Shown piece by piece: positions 26,780 through 33,984 of a DNA stretch of 64,000 nt. The position numbers and the translations under genes are program-made. This DNA comes from RGIG1959 sp045604545 (GTDB taxonomy: Bacteria > Bacillota > Clostridia > Oscillospirales > Acutalibacteraceae): the NCBI GenBank assembly GCA_045604545.1, contig JAZUOG010000023.1:6213-70212 (forward strand), given 5' to 3'. The notes under the pieces are model-generated. The model had not been told where the DNA came from. It ran no database searches and saw only the letters and a program-made list of their open reading frames with translations. Each line of letters starts with the position of its first letter. Within the stretch, counting starts at the first letter, position 1.

Positions 26780-26786
26780 GAAAAAG

Positions 26787-28106
26787 TCATTGCGTCAGCA
26801 TCGTGAGGATCAGTCTCACATCGGTGGTGTTGGCAATACCGTCAAAGTTGAAATCCGCGATCATGATCTGATGATCGGTGAGCTCCGTATTGCCGGTGAT
26901 ATACATCAGAATCAGCCGCGCATCGCTTGTGGTGACCTGACCGTCATTGTCGGTATCACCGGGGATCAGCACATCGTTCACCGTCGGATTGGTGGTGGGA
27001 GCGGTGGTTGTTGTCGTCATGACAGATGTTTCGGGATAAGTGGTGACAGGATACGTGGTGTTCCATGTTGTCGCATACGTTGTGGTTGTCATGGTGACGG
27101 TGGAATTGTCGGTGGTCGGCGTGGTCGTGCCGCTGGTGGTGTCGGTCGTGCCGGTTGTGATGTCATCCCACGGGAAGGAGGGAATGGTGGTGGTCTGAAT
27201 GTTGGGAACAGGTTCCATGCAGACAGGCTGATCGGACAGCGCCAGATGACCGACTGTGATCGAGCCGGGGTTATAAAGCGTGATCGCGATTTCCGTGATG
27301 GTGTAGATCTCGGAAGATTCGCCGTACAGTTTCTCATACAAATCGGCAATGTCGATCGACACGGCATAGCCGCCTTTGGGAATGATGTCGCTGTCACTGC
27401 CGACGATGCCTGCAAAATAGGCTCTCGCAGAGCTATCAGCGTTGATTTCAATGGAGAACGGCGTATTGTTGCGAATGGTCATGTGCAGATAGGGGAGCGT
27501 TTTCACACTCCAACCACTGCCGTTTGTCGGTGCAATCAGAATGGTTTCGCCGTTATAGCTGTAGCAGTCACAGCACAGCCAGTTGCCGCCGGCGGGATCG
27601 CCCAGCATCGACACACTGTCGCTGGTGAAGATTTCTGCTGTCGACAGCAGATCCACCGTCAGTCCGCATACCGCATCGGTCGTCTCGGTCGTAGGCGGCC
27701 ACGTGGTGGGAGCCGTACCGTCGGGCCCCGTCAGAACAATGGTCGTGGTGGTCGTGGTCGGCCATGTGGTGGGAGCGGTGCCGTCAGGGCCTGTCAGAAC
27801 GATCGTGGTGGTGGTCGTTGTGGGCGGCCATGTGGTATTTGTCACACAATCCCACCATGTGGTGGTCGTTTCCGTGTTGTGGGAGGTGATATTACCGCTC
27901 GGCTCGGGACGAAGCGTCGACGCCGTGGTGGTTGTCGTTTCGGGAGGCGGAGTGGTAGAGCAACAGACCCATGTGGTGGTGGTTGTGTAAAACGGCATGG
28001 TCGTGGTCGGATACACATTTGCACTGCCTGCAAATGTTGTCATCGGTGACATGATCAGTATCAGCAACAGCAGCACCGCCGTGATCAAAGTCCATTCTCT
28101 TTTCAT
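26787..28106 (-). CDS. Secreted Thr-rich dockerin-like protein
   Basis: A 439-residue exported protein. MKREWTLITAVLLLLILIM is a signal peptide ending near FAGSA. Threonine-rich linkers flank a folded middle region of about 180 residues (from about DAVCGLTVDLLSTAE to ALSDQPVCMEP) that resembles a cohesin-like or carbohydrate-binding beta-sandwich but is not assigned. The last 60 residues are a type I dockerin-like module with two calcium-binding repeats: DTDNDGQVTTSDARLILMYI and DFNFDGIANTTDVRLILTML. Dockerins tether proteins to cohesin scaffolds; no cohesin gene is visible here. GGAGG lies before ATG at 28106. Confidence 0.83.
   Translation of the reverse strand: MKREWTLITAVLLLLILIMSPMTTFAGSANVYPTTTMPFYTTTTTWVCCSTTPPPETTTTTASTLRPEPSGNITSHNTETTTTWWDCVTNTTWPPTTTTTTIVLTGPDGTAPTTWPTTTTTTIVLTGPDGTAPTTWPPTTETTDAVCGLTVDLLSTAEIFTSDSVSMLGDPAGGNWLCCDCYSYNGETILIAPTNGSGWSVKTLPYLHMTIRNNTPFSIEINADSSARAYFAGIVGSDSDIIPKGGYAVSIDIADLYEKLYGESSEIYTITEIAITLYNPGSITVGHLALSDQPVCMEPVPNIQTTTIPSFPWDDITTGTTDTTSGTTTPTTDNSTVTMTTTTYATTWNTTYPVTTYPETSVMTTTTTAPTTNPTVNDVLIPGDTDNDGQVTTSDARLILMYITGNTELTDHQIMIADFNFDGIANTTDVRLILTMLTQ
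27697..27834 (-). repeat. Two tandem 21-22-residue repeats in the Thr-rich linker
   Basis: The unit TTWPPTTTTTTIVLTGPDGT (plus AP) occurs twice head to tail, the second copy lacking one Pro codon. DNA copies differ at scattered silent positions, so the duplication is not very recent. Confidence 0.8.
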
Positions 28107-28231
28107 GTGATAACCTCCTTTATGGAAAAATAGGTAAAAATGAGGCATTCCCTTCAATTACAGTATAAAGAATATAAAATCAAATTACAAGAGAAAAATG
28201 AAAAAACGTCAGATTGTACAACCGAAAACAG

Positions 28232-28261
28232 AAAAAAGGCTGTCTTTCGACAGCCTTTTTT
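28232..28261 (-). terminator. Intrinsic terminator of the small lipoprotein gene
   Basis: AAAAAAGGCTGTC / GACAGCCTTTTTT with a TTTC loop, just past the stop of the minus-strand gene. Confidence 0.9.
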
Positions 28262-28266
28262 GAAAA

Positions 28267-28512
28267 TCAGAACAAATTGCCGAGCGCATCGCCGAGCGCG
28301 GAGACACCGTCTCCGACGGCATCGCCGAGTGCCGAGACACCGTTGACAATGGCTTCACAGCTTTCGCAAACATAGGCGGATTTGTCACCGATAGTCACTT
28401 TCGTGGTGTCAACGTCGGTCTTGCCGCAGGCTTCACACTCACTGGGAGCACAGCCGACAAACGCCGTCATCGCAAGTACCCCTATCAACAACAAAGCAAT
28501 CCATTTTTTCAT
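28267..28512 (-). CDS. Small lipoprotein with two CxxC pairs and a repeated tail
   Basis: An 81-residue protein with a lipoprotein signal peptide (MKKWIALLLIGVLAMTAFVGC; lipobox FVGC) and two cysteine pairs, CEACGK and CESCEA, that could hold a zinc ion. The tail contains an imperfect 10-residue repeat, GVSALGDAVGD and GVSALGDALGN, that would form an amphipathic or glycine-zipper helix. No known family recognised. GGAGAG precedes the ATG at 28512. Its own terminator follows, so it is a separate unit. A membrane-associated or assembly role is only a guess. Confidence 0.7.
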   Translation of the reverse strand: MKKWIALLLIGVLAMTAFVGCAPSECEACGKTDVDTTKVTIGDKSAYVCESCEAIVNGVSALGDAVGDGVSALGDALGNLF

Positions 28513-28625
28513 AGTGATCTCTCCTCTCCATGTATGTAGCGGGGCTACTGACTCTATTATATGCCAAACGCCACGCCTTGTCAATGTGAACGGAACAAAC
28601 AAATTTCATTATGCAATAAGCATAA

Positions 28626-29465
28626 TTACAGCGGAGGGGCCTTCAAATATTTCCGAAATGCAAGATAGTCCTGCTTCATATCGGAAGGGAGTTGTTCAAG
28701 GTCGATTACCTCTGTAAATACGGCGTAGGCGTGTTCGTGACCGTCATACACATTGTCAAAGTCATGGCGTTGCATGATGTTGCTATCCAACGGAATGACA
28801 CAGTAGTCACAATCGGCATCGTCCTGCCTGAGCGCAACGCCAAACCGTATCTTGCCGTCATATTCCCGATATGTCACGACATCGCCGGGGTTCACAAAAC
28901 GGGGATATACTGCTTCTTCAAACGGAATGAGATCCGCGTAGCCTTCGATGTCGTAGACTTCCACGGAGAACAGTATATTTCCTGGAAGAAAAACCGCTTC
29001 GCCGATCAAATCCTCAGTGAAGGTTGGCGACTCTCCTGAAATAACGCACCGCTTTTTGATCGTATACCGCGCCTTGTTGGTTTCTTTGCACTCGTATTCC
29101 CGATAAAACAGCGGAATCATCTTCATTGCTGTTTCAAAAGAAGCACACAAATACGCTTCATCATACGCATCGGGGGATTCTTTGATGTGTAGTTCATAAA
29201 CAGCATCGGGAGAAGCGGTAAAAAACGATCGGCGCATGTTAATCTGCGTACAGATTTCGCGCGAAACGATGGCTTTTACATCATCTGCACACACCTTTTC
29301 CAGTGATTTGAGAAGGGACAGCCGTGCCTCGAAATCGGGCGCGCATCTCCATACGATCGACAGCAACGTGATATCGCTCAGCAGGCAGTTGTTTGAATGG
29401 ATTGCATATCGCAGATCCTTTGAAGGTATCAGTGATACGATCTTGTTTTGTAGTGATATGTCCAT
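28626..29465 (-). CDS. Hypothetical protein, unknown family
   Basis: A 279-residue protein without a signal peptide or transmembrane segment, so probably cytoplasmic. The first half is helical and the second half beta-rich with many acidic and aromatic residues (for example FVNPGDVVTYREYDGKIRFGVALRQDDADCDYCVIPL). I see no catalytic motif. AGAGGAGATTACC before ATG supports the start. A paralogue search would be informative because it resembles host-interaction or antitoxin-like orphans only in being unassigned. Confidence 0.65.
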   Translation of the reverse strand: MDISLQNKIVSLIPSKDLRYAIHSNNCLLSDITLLSIVWRCAPDFEARLSLLKSLEKVCADDVKAIVSREICTQINMRRSFFTASPDAVYELHIKESPDAYDEAYLCASFETAMKMIPLFYREYECKETNKARYTIKKRCVISGESPTFTEDLIGEAVFLPGNILFSVEVYDIEGYADLIPFEEAVYPRFVNPGDVVTYREYDGKIRFGVALRQDDADCDYCVIPLDSNIMQRHDFDNVYDGHEHAYAVFTEVIDLEQLPSDMKQDYLAFRKYLKAPPL

Positions 29466-29600
29466 GGTAATCTCCTCTTCTGCAGGGGATTCTTCTTTTT
29501 CAGTATATCATATGACACCGCTTTTGTAAACGCGGAAAGTCGTTGAGATCTCGCCTATTGGTACAAGTAAAACCACCGCTTGGGATCAGACTCACGCCCT

Positions 29601-29625
29601 AAAAACGTCACACTGTGACGTTTTC
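29601..29625. other. Isolated perfect inverted repeat in a gene-free gap
   Basis: AAAACGTCACA and TGTGACGTTTT around one base. It lies in the 200-nt gap between the unknown gene and tRNA-Ser and may act as a weak bidirectional terminator or an operator. Nothing else is evident in that gap. Confidence 0.5.
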
Positions 29626-29662
29626 TTAACGGGCTTGTTCGAATCCCACTTCCCCGAGGGGA

Positions 29663-29700
29663 AAACAAAGAGCCTATCCGAATGGATAGGCTCTTTGTTT
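29663..29700 (-). terminator. Intrinsic terminator of tRNA-Ser
   Basis: A 17-bp perfect stem, AAACAAAGAGCCTATCC / GGATAGGCTCTTTGTTT, with a 4-nt loop, directly downstream of the tRNA on the minus strand. Confidence 0.9.
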
Positions 29701-29792
29701 TGGCGGAGAAGGAGGGATTCGAACCCTCGAACGGGGATTAGCCGTTACACGATTTCCAATCGTGCGCGCTCGACCAGCTACGCGACTTCTCC
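29701..29792 (-). tRNA. tRNA-Ser (anticodon GGA)
   Basis: A 92-nt tRNA with a long variable arm, as in the class II Ser type. Acceptor stem GGAGAAG/CTTCTCC, discriminator G and encoded CCA. The anticodon loop holds GGA (29757-29755 on the minus strand) in an ACGATT...AATCGT stem. T arm reads GTTCGAATC. Confidence 0.95.
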
Positions 29793-29836
29793 GAATATTT
29801 CGGCGGTTGGTGACGGTCAATCACACAACGCTAGTT

Positions 29837-29865
29837 ATTATATAATATACCCTGCAAAAAATCAA
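29837..29865 (-). promoter_or_regulatory. Sigma-A promoter of tRNA-Ser
   Basis: Minus strand TTGATT (29865-29860), 17-nt spacer, TATAAT (29842-29837), about 45 nt upstream of the tRNA. Confidence 0.75.
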
Positions 29866-29977
29866 GTGTTTTTTAAAAAATTTTCAAAAAACATTGTTTT
29901 TTTGCGGCGACACCCTTCGTGTATATTCGCACGGTCGTTTTGCTACAATATTTTCACACAAAAGGAAGGTGATGAAG

Positions 29978-30283
29978 ATGGAAATCAAAACGACATCGGA
30001 TAAATCGGTCTCAACGGTCTATTTGTCGGGAGAACTGGATCATCACAACGCCGCTCCTGTTCGGGAACAGGTTGATGCGATGATCACAAGCCGAAAACCC
30101 AAGCTGTTGGTGCTGGATTTCGGTGGTATTACATTCATGGACAGTTCGGGGATCGGGTTTGTGATGGGACGATATAAACTTATGACGTCGCTCGGCGGAC
30201 AACTGCGTGTCAGCGGTGCCAACGCCCGTATGGAAAAGGTGATGCGTCTGGCAGGGCTTGAGCGCCTGCCGATCTGGAAATAA
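29978..30283 (+). CDS. spoIIAA: Anti-sigma F factor antagonist SpoIIAA
   Basis: A 101-residue STAS-domain protein that releases sigma F from SpoIIAB during forespore development. The phosphorylated serine lies in FMDSSGIGFVMGRY. Gene order spoIIAA-spoIIAB-sigF identifies it. AAGGAAGG is eight nt before ATG at 29978; ATG at 29972 would be too close. The longer frame is rejected. A candidate -10 (TACAAT, 29944-29949) lies upstream, but no clear sigma H promoter was found. Confidence 0.93.
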   Translation: MEIKTTSDKSVSTVYLSGELDHHNAAPVREQVDAMITSRKPKLLVLDFGGITFMDSSGIGFVMGRYKLMTSLGGQLRVSGANARMEKVMRLAGLERLPIWK

Positions 30284-30300
30284 CAGAAAGGGGACAAGCA

Positions 30301-30750
30301 ATGAAAACAATGAATGAAATGCGACTCGTATTTTCCAGTCGCTCTGCCAATGAAGGGTTTGCCAGAACCGCTGTGTCGGCATTTGTGGCACAGCTCGATC
30401 CGGCGGTGGACGAGCTTGCGGACTTGCGTACCGCCGTCAGTGAGGCAGTCACCAACTGTATTGTCCATGCCTATGAAGATACCATCGGCGATATTTTTGT
30501 CAACGTGGAGCTTTATGAGAACGGGCGTGTGGTGGTGCGTGTGCGCGATCGCGGACGAGGTATTCCCGATGTCAAAAAGGCGATGGAGCCTCTGTTCACC
30601 ACAGGGGGAGATGACCGTTCGGGGCTCGGCTTTTCCGTCATGGAGAGTTTCATGGATACCATGAAGGTGCGCTCGACCGTCGGCAAGGGGACGACCGTCA
30701 CTATGGAAAAATACATACGTATTCGCCGTCGAAAAGAAGATGTTTTATGA
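30301..30750 (+). CDS. spoIIAB: Anti-sigma F factor / serine kinase SpoIIAB
   Basis: A 149-residue GHKL ATPase that binds and inactivates sigma F and phosphorylates SpoIIAA. The N box EAVTNCIVHAYED, G1 box DRGRGIPD and G2 region GLGFSVMESFMD are present. GAAAGGGG precedes the ATG. Its stop overlaps the sigF start by four nt (ATGA), so sigma and anti-sigma are made in proportion. Confidence 0.95.
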   Translation: MKTMNEMRLVFSSRSANEGFARTAVSAFVAQLDPAVDELADLRTAVSEAVTNCIVHAYEDTIGDIFVNVELYENGRVVVRVRDRGRGIPDVKKAMEPLFTTGGDDRSGLGFSVMESFMDTMKVRSTVGKGTTVTMEKYIRIRRRKEDVL

Positions 30751-31406
30751 ATGAGCGGGATAAAGCCATCGAAGAGAATATCGGGTTGGTACACACCTGT
30801 GCAAGACGCTTTCACGGCCGCGGTCCGGAATACGACGATCTGTTTCAGGCGGGCTGTGTCGGTCTTGTCAAAGCAGTGGACGGCTTTGATAAGGAACGAG
30901 GATTTTGCTTTTCAACCTATGCCGTGCCGCTGATCATCGGCGAAATGAGACGGCTGTTTCGCGACGGCGGCAGTGTCCGTGTCAGTCGGTCACTCAGAGA
31001 ATTGTCTCTCAAAGCGTCTCGTGCAAGGGAAGCGCTGATGGCACAGCTGGATCGCGAACCGACAGTCAGCGAGATCGCACAGGCCATCGGGAAGACAACC
31101 GAAGAAACCTCCGAGGCGTTATGCGTCTCTCTGCCGACGATATCCCTGACACGAAGCGGGGAAGAAGATGATGGGGAACAAATCGACATTCCCGGAGATG
31201 AAATCGAAGAACGTGTCACCGATCGCATCGCCCTTCAGCAGGTGCTCTCGGAACTGGATTCCCGCGACAGAGCCCTTATCGTACTGCGATATATCAAGCA
31301 GTTGACCCAGCAAAAAACCGCCGAACAACTCGGCATGACGCAGGTACAGGTATCCCGTCGTGAGCGTGCCATTCTGGCAGGATTGCGGCAGAAATTGATC
31401 AGCTGA
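30747..31406 (+). CDS. sigF: Forespore sigma factor F
   Basis: A 219-residue sigma factor. Regions 2 (YDDLFQAGCVGLVKAVDGFD, FSTYAVPLIIGEMRRLFRD), 3 (VRVSRSLRELSLKASRARE) and 4 (QLTQQKTAEQLGMTQVQVSRRERAIL) are clear. It is shorter than the Bacillus sigma F (about 255), starting at the equivalent of region 1.2/2. SpoIIAB binds it until the SpoIIAA switch operates. It ends the operon. Indicates a sporulating lineage, though the presence of the operon alone does not prove the strain sporulates. Confidence 0.95.
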   Translation: MNERDKAIEENIGLVHTCARRFHGRGPEYDDLFQAGCVGLVKAVDGFDKERGFCFSTYAVPLIIGEMRRLFRDGGSVRVSRSLRELSLKASRAREALMAQLDREPTVSEIAQAIGKTTEETSEALCVSLPTISLTRSGEEDDGEQIDIPGDEIEERVTDRIALQQVLSELDSRDRALIVLRYIKQLTQQKTAEQLGMTQVQVSRRERAILAGLRQKLIS

Positions 31407-31435
31407 AATTTTTTGAAATTTTTATCAAATTACCC

Positions 31436-31464
31436 TTGACATTTCGCCTCATACGCGCTATAAT
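31436..31464 (+). promoter_or_regulatory. Consensus sigma-A promoter of tRNA-Leu
   Basis: TTGACA (31436-31441), 17-nt spacer, TATAAT (31459-31464). The 90 nt between the start site and the tRNA (31472-31561) are uncoded and can form hairpins such as GTTCTC/GAGAAC; I do not recognise an RNA in it. Confidence 0.88.
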
Positions 31465-31561
31465 ACCAACTGTCGCCGCAAGGTGACGGAATGGTGGATT
31501 AAGCTGTGAAGGCTCCGCCCTCGGTAAGTTCTCACCGTGTAAAATTTAGAGAACACCATAT

Positions 31562-31648
31562 GCGGATATGGCGGAACTGGCAGACGCGTTAGATTCAGGT
31601 TCTAATCGGGGCAACTCGGTGGAGGTTCAAGTCCTCTTATCCGCACCA
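31562..31648 (+). tRNA. tRNA-Leu (anticodon CAG)
   Basis: An 87-nt class II tRNA. Acceptor GCGGATA/TATCCGC, discriminator A, encoded CCA. Anticodon stem TTAGA/TCTAA with CAG at 31596-31598. T loop GTTCAAGTC. Confidence 0.95.
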
Positions 31649-31685
31649 AAAAATGACCTCGTCCATTCGGACGGGGTCATTTTTT
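31648..31685 (+). terminator. Intrinsic terminator of tRNA-Leu
   Basis: ATGACCTCGTCC / GGACGGGGTCAT with a 4-nt loop and a T run. Confidence 0.9.
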
Positions 31686-31723
31686 ATGGTCGCGGCAGAG
31701 GACTTGAAAGGGGCGAGTATTGC

Positions 31724-31752
31724 TTGCTAAATGCTCGAGGTGGTGTTATAAT
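31724..31752 (+). promoter_or_regulatory. Sigma-A promoter of the clostripain-like gene
   Basis: TTGCTA (31724-31729), 17-nt spacer, TATAAT (31747-31752). Confidence 0.75.
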
Positions 31753-31807
31753 GAATTCAGCATATACCACATTATCGGATCGTTCATAAAACGGAGGGAT
31801 ACGGAGT

Positions 31808-33769
31808 ATGAAAAAACTGTTATCGGTAGCGCTGGCACTGATGATGTGCTTGTCCATGGCCGCCTGCGGCGAAGATGTGTCACCCGACACGCCACCCGTC
31901 GGAAACACCCAACAACCGAATGACGGCAGCTGGGCGGTATACTGGTATCTGTGCGGCAGTGACCTGGAAACCAACGGTGGTTTTGCTTCCACAGATCTTG
32001 CGGAGATGATGGAAGTGTCGTTGCCTGAAAATGTCAGTGTGGTGATTCAGACCGGCGGTTCCGCCGCCTGGCAGAACGAGCTGATGAACCCCGGAAAAAT
32101 CCAGCGTTGGTTGTATAACAGTGAGGGCTTGAAGCTGATTGAAGAGCACGATACCGTGAATATGGGTGACGCTCAGACGCTGTATGACTTTTTATACTTT
32201 GCCAACACCCATTATCCTGCCGATAAAGTGGCGGTTACCTTCTGGAATCACGGCGGCGGATCTGTCGGTGGCGCCGCGTTTGATCAGCTCTATGGCTTGG
32301 ATTCGTTGAATCTCGCGGAAATGTATGAAGCCTTTCATGCTGTCTGGCCCGCTGACAAGGCAAATCCGGCGTTGGAGCTTGTCGGCTTTGATACCTGCCT
32401 GATGGCTACGGTGGATGTGGCCGCTGTTTTCCAAAACTTCTCCAAATATCTGGTAGCTTCCGAAGAACTCGAGCCCGGCAACGGTTGGCTTTATTCCGGT
32501 TGGTTGGGCGAACTGGCGGCAAATCCCGATATGGAAGGCGCCGAACTCGGCACCGCTATTTGCAATACCTACTATGAAGGCTGTGAGGCTGTCGGTACGC
32601 AGGATCAGACCACATTGTCTGTTACCGATCTGACCAAGCTGGAGCCGCTTTTGGAGGCTTACGAAGCGTTTGGTGAAGAAGCTTTTGCGGCCGCCGCCAA
32701 CGATCCCGGCTTCTTTGCCGAACTGGGACGTGCCGCCGCACAGAGCGAGAACTACGGCGGTAACACCAAAGAACAAGGCTATACCAATATGGTTGACTTG
32801 GGACATCTCGCGCGTCAAACTGCGTGGATGTTGCCTTCCGCTCAAGGTGTGTGTGATGCACTGGCGGATTGTGTGATCTATAAGGTCGGCGGCATTTATC
32901 GCGCCGAAGCGACAGGGCTTAGCTGTTATTATTCTTATAACGGCGATGTGGACGATTTCAACGGGTATGTCGGTGTCGGTGTCGGTTCCGCGTTTAAGCA
33001 TCTGTATGCGTATGGATTGACCGGTGAATTGACTGAGGACGGCGAGGACTATCTGGCGTCTCTGGATATTGAGAGCTTGCCGGAAATGGTGACACTGCCC
33101 GATATGGAATGGGACGGCATGCCTCTGACGCTGAACGATGAAGGAGCTGCTGTTTTGACGCTCGGTCCCGATGCAAATGACCTTTTGGCGGGAATCGGTT
33201 TTTCGCTGTACTATATCGACGAACAGAACGATCAGATGATGTTGCTCGGTACCGACAACGATATTACCGCCGATTGGGAAAACGGCGTGTTCTGTGACAA
33301 CTTCCGCGGTGTGTGGGGCGCACTCGACGATCACTTGGTATATATGGAGCTGTCCTTTGCCGGTGACGAGTATAATCTCTATTCTGTGCCGGTCCTGTTA
33401 AACGGCGTAGAATACAATCTGCAGGTCGTGTATGATTTCACCGCCGAGGAATGGCGCATTCTCGGTGCCTCTCAGAGCCTTGACGAATCCGGTATGGCCG
33501 CCAAGGAACTGCGTCTGCTTGAGGAAGGCGATGTCATCACCACCATCTGGAAAGCCGCATCTTACAGCGGAGATGATGATTTTGAGATGTATCTTGCCGA
33601 GGAGGTAACGGTGACTGCCGAAACCTCTTTCGGAGAGGCACCGTTGTTTGACGGCAGTTATTCGATGGTATTTGAAATGTGGGATGCCGCGGGCAACTAC
33701 GCGTACTCCGATTCCGTTACGTTTGACTGTGCCGACGGCGAGATTTTCACCACTGTTTATGAAGATTGA
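31808..33769 (+). CDS. Clostripain-family (C11) cysteine protease, lipoprotein
   Basis: A 653-residue surface lipoprotein (MKKLLSVALALMMCLSMAAC; lipobox SMAAC). The catalytic domain shows the C11 motifs: WYLCGSDLE, His in VTFWNHGGGSVGG and Cys in LVGFDTCLMATVDVA. Family enzymes are calcium-dependent and cleave after Arg. After the catalytic domain (to about 400) comes a beta-rich, acidic region typical of the longer family members. GGAGGGATACGGAGT precedes the ATG. Monocistronic. It could process surface proteins or degrade host or dietary proteins; the specific substrate is unknown. Confidence 0.9.
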   Translation: MKKLLSVALALMMCLSMAACGEDVSPDTPPVGNTQQPNDGSWAVYWYLCGSDLETNGGFASTDLAEMMEVSLPENVSVVIQTGGSAAWQNELMNPGKIQRWLYNSEGLKLIEEHDTVNMGDAQTLYDFLYFANTHYPADKVAVTFWNHGGGSVGGAAFDQLYGLDSLNLAEMYEAFHAVWPADKANPALELVGFDTCLMATVDVAAVFQNFSKYLVASEELEPGNGWLYSGWLGELAANPDMEGAELGTAICNTYYEGCEAVGTQDQTTLSVTDLTKLEPLLEAYEAFGEEAFAAAANDPGFFAELGRAAAQSENYGGNTKEQGYTNMVDLGHLARQTAWMLPSAQGVCDALADCVIYKVGGIYRAEATGLSCYYSYNGDVDDFNGYVGVGVGSAFKHLYAYGLTGELTEDGEDYLASLDIESLPEMVTLPDMEWDGMPLTLNDEGAAVLTLGPDANDLLAGIGFSLYYIDEQNDQMMLLGTDNDITADWENGVFCDNFRGVWGALDDHLVYMELSFAGDEYNLYSVPVLLNGVEYNLQVVYDFTAEEWRILGASQSLDESGMAAKELRLLEEGDVITTIWKAASYSGDDDFEMYLAEEVTVTAETSFGEAPLFDGSYSMVFEMWDAAGNYAYSDSVTFDCADGEIFTTVYED

Positions 33770-33803
33770 ACGGAACGCAATGTAGCTTATATCGTATTCT
33801 AAA

Positions 33804-33844
33804 AACGAAACCATCGACTAAGCCGGTGGTTTCGTTCCTTTTTC
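33804..33844 (+). terminator. Intrinsic terminator after the protease gene
   Basis: AACGAAACCA / TGGTTTCGTT arms with a 13-nt loop region and a T-rich tail. Confidence 0.8.
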
Positions 33845-33921
33845 AGACGATAATTGCAACGTCATCGAACAATGCGGTTTTGTATGGCAAACACCATCGA
33901 AACGACGCTGTTCGCCACGCG

Positions 33922-33950
33922 TTGACACCGTTTGCAAATTATGGTATAAT
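33922..33950 (+). promoter_or_regulatory. Consensus sigma-A promoter of glnA
   Basis: TTGACA (33922-33927), 17-nt spacer, TATAAT (33945-33950). Confidence 0.9.
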
Positions 33951-33984
33951 AAATCAAATCTATCCGAAAAGAGGGTGTATCACA

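Noticed and set aside
26778..28049. Long plus-strand frame of 423 codons
   Set aside because: It is the antisense shadow of the Thr-rich dockerin gene; it has Gly/Arg-rich low complexity and no ribosome binding site.
29625..29660. tRNA-like GTTCGAATCCC segment upstream of the tRNA-Ser terminator
   Set aside because: The flanking arms do not pair into a T stem and no anticodon arm is found; chance or a degraded fragment.
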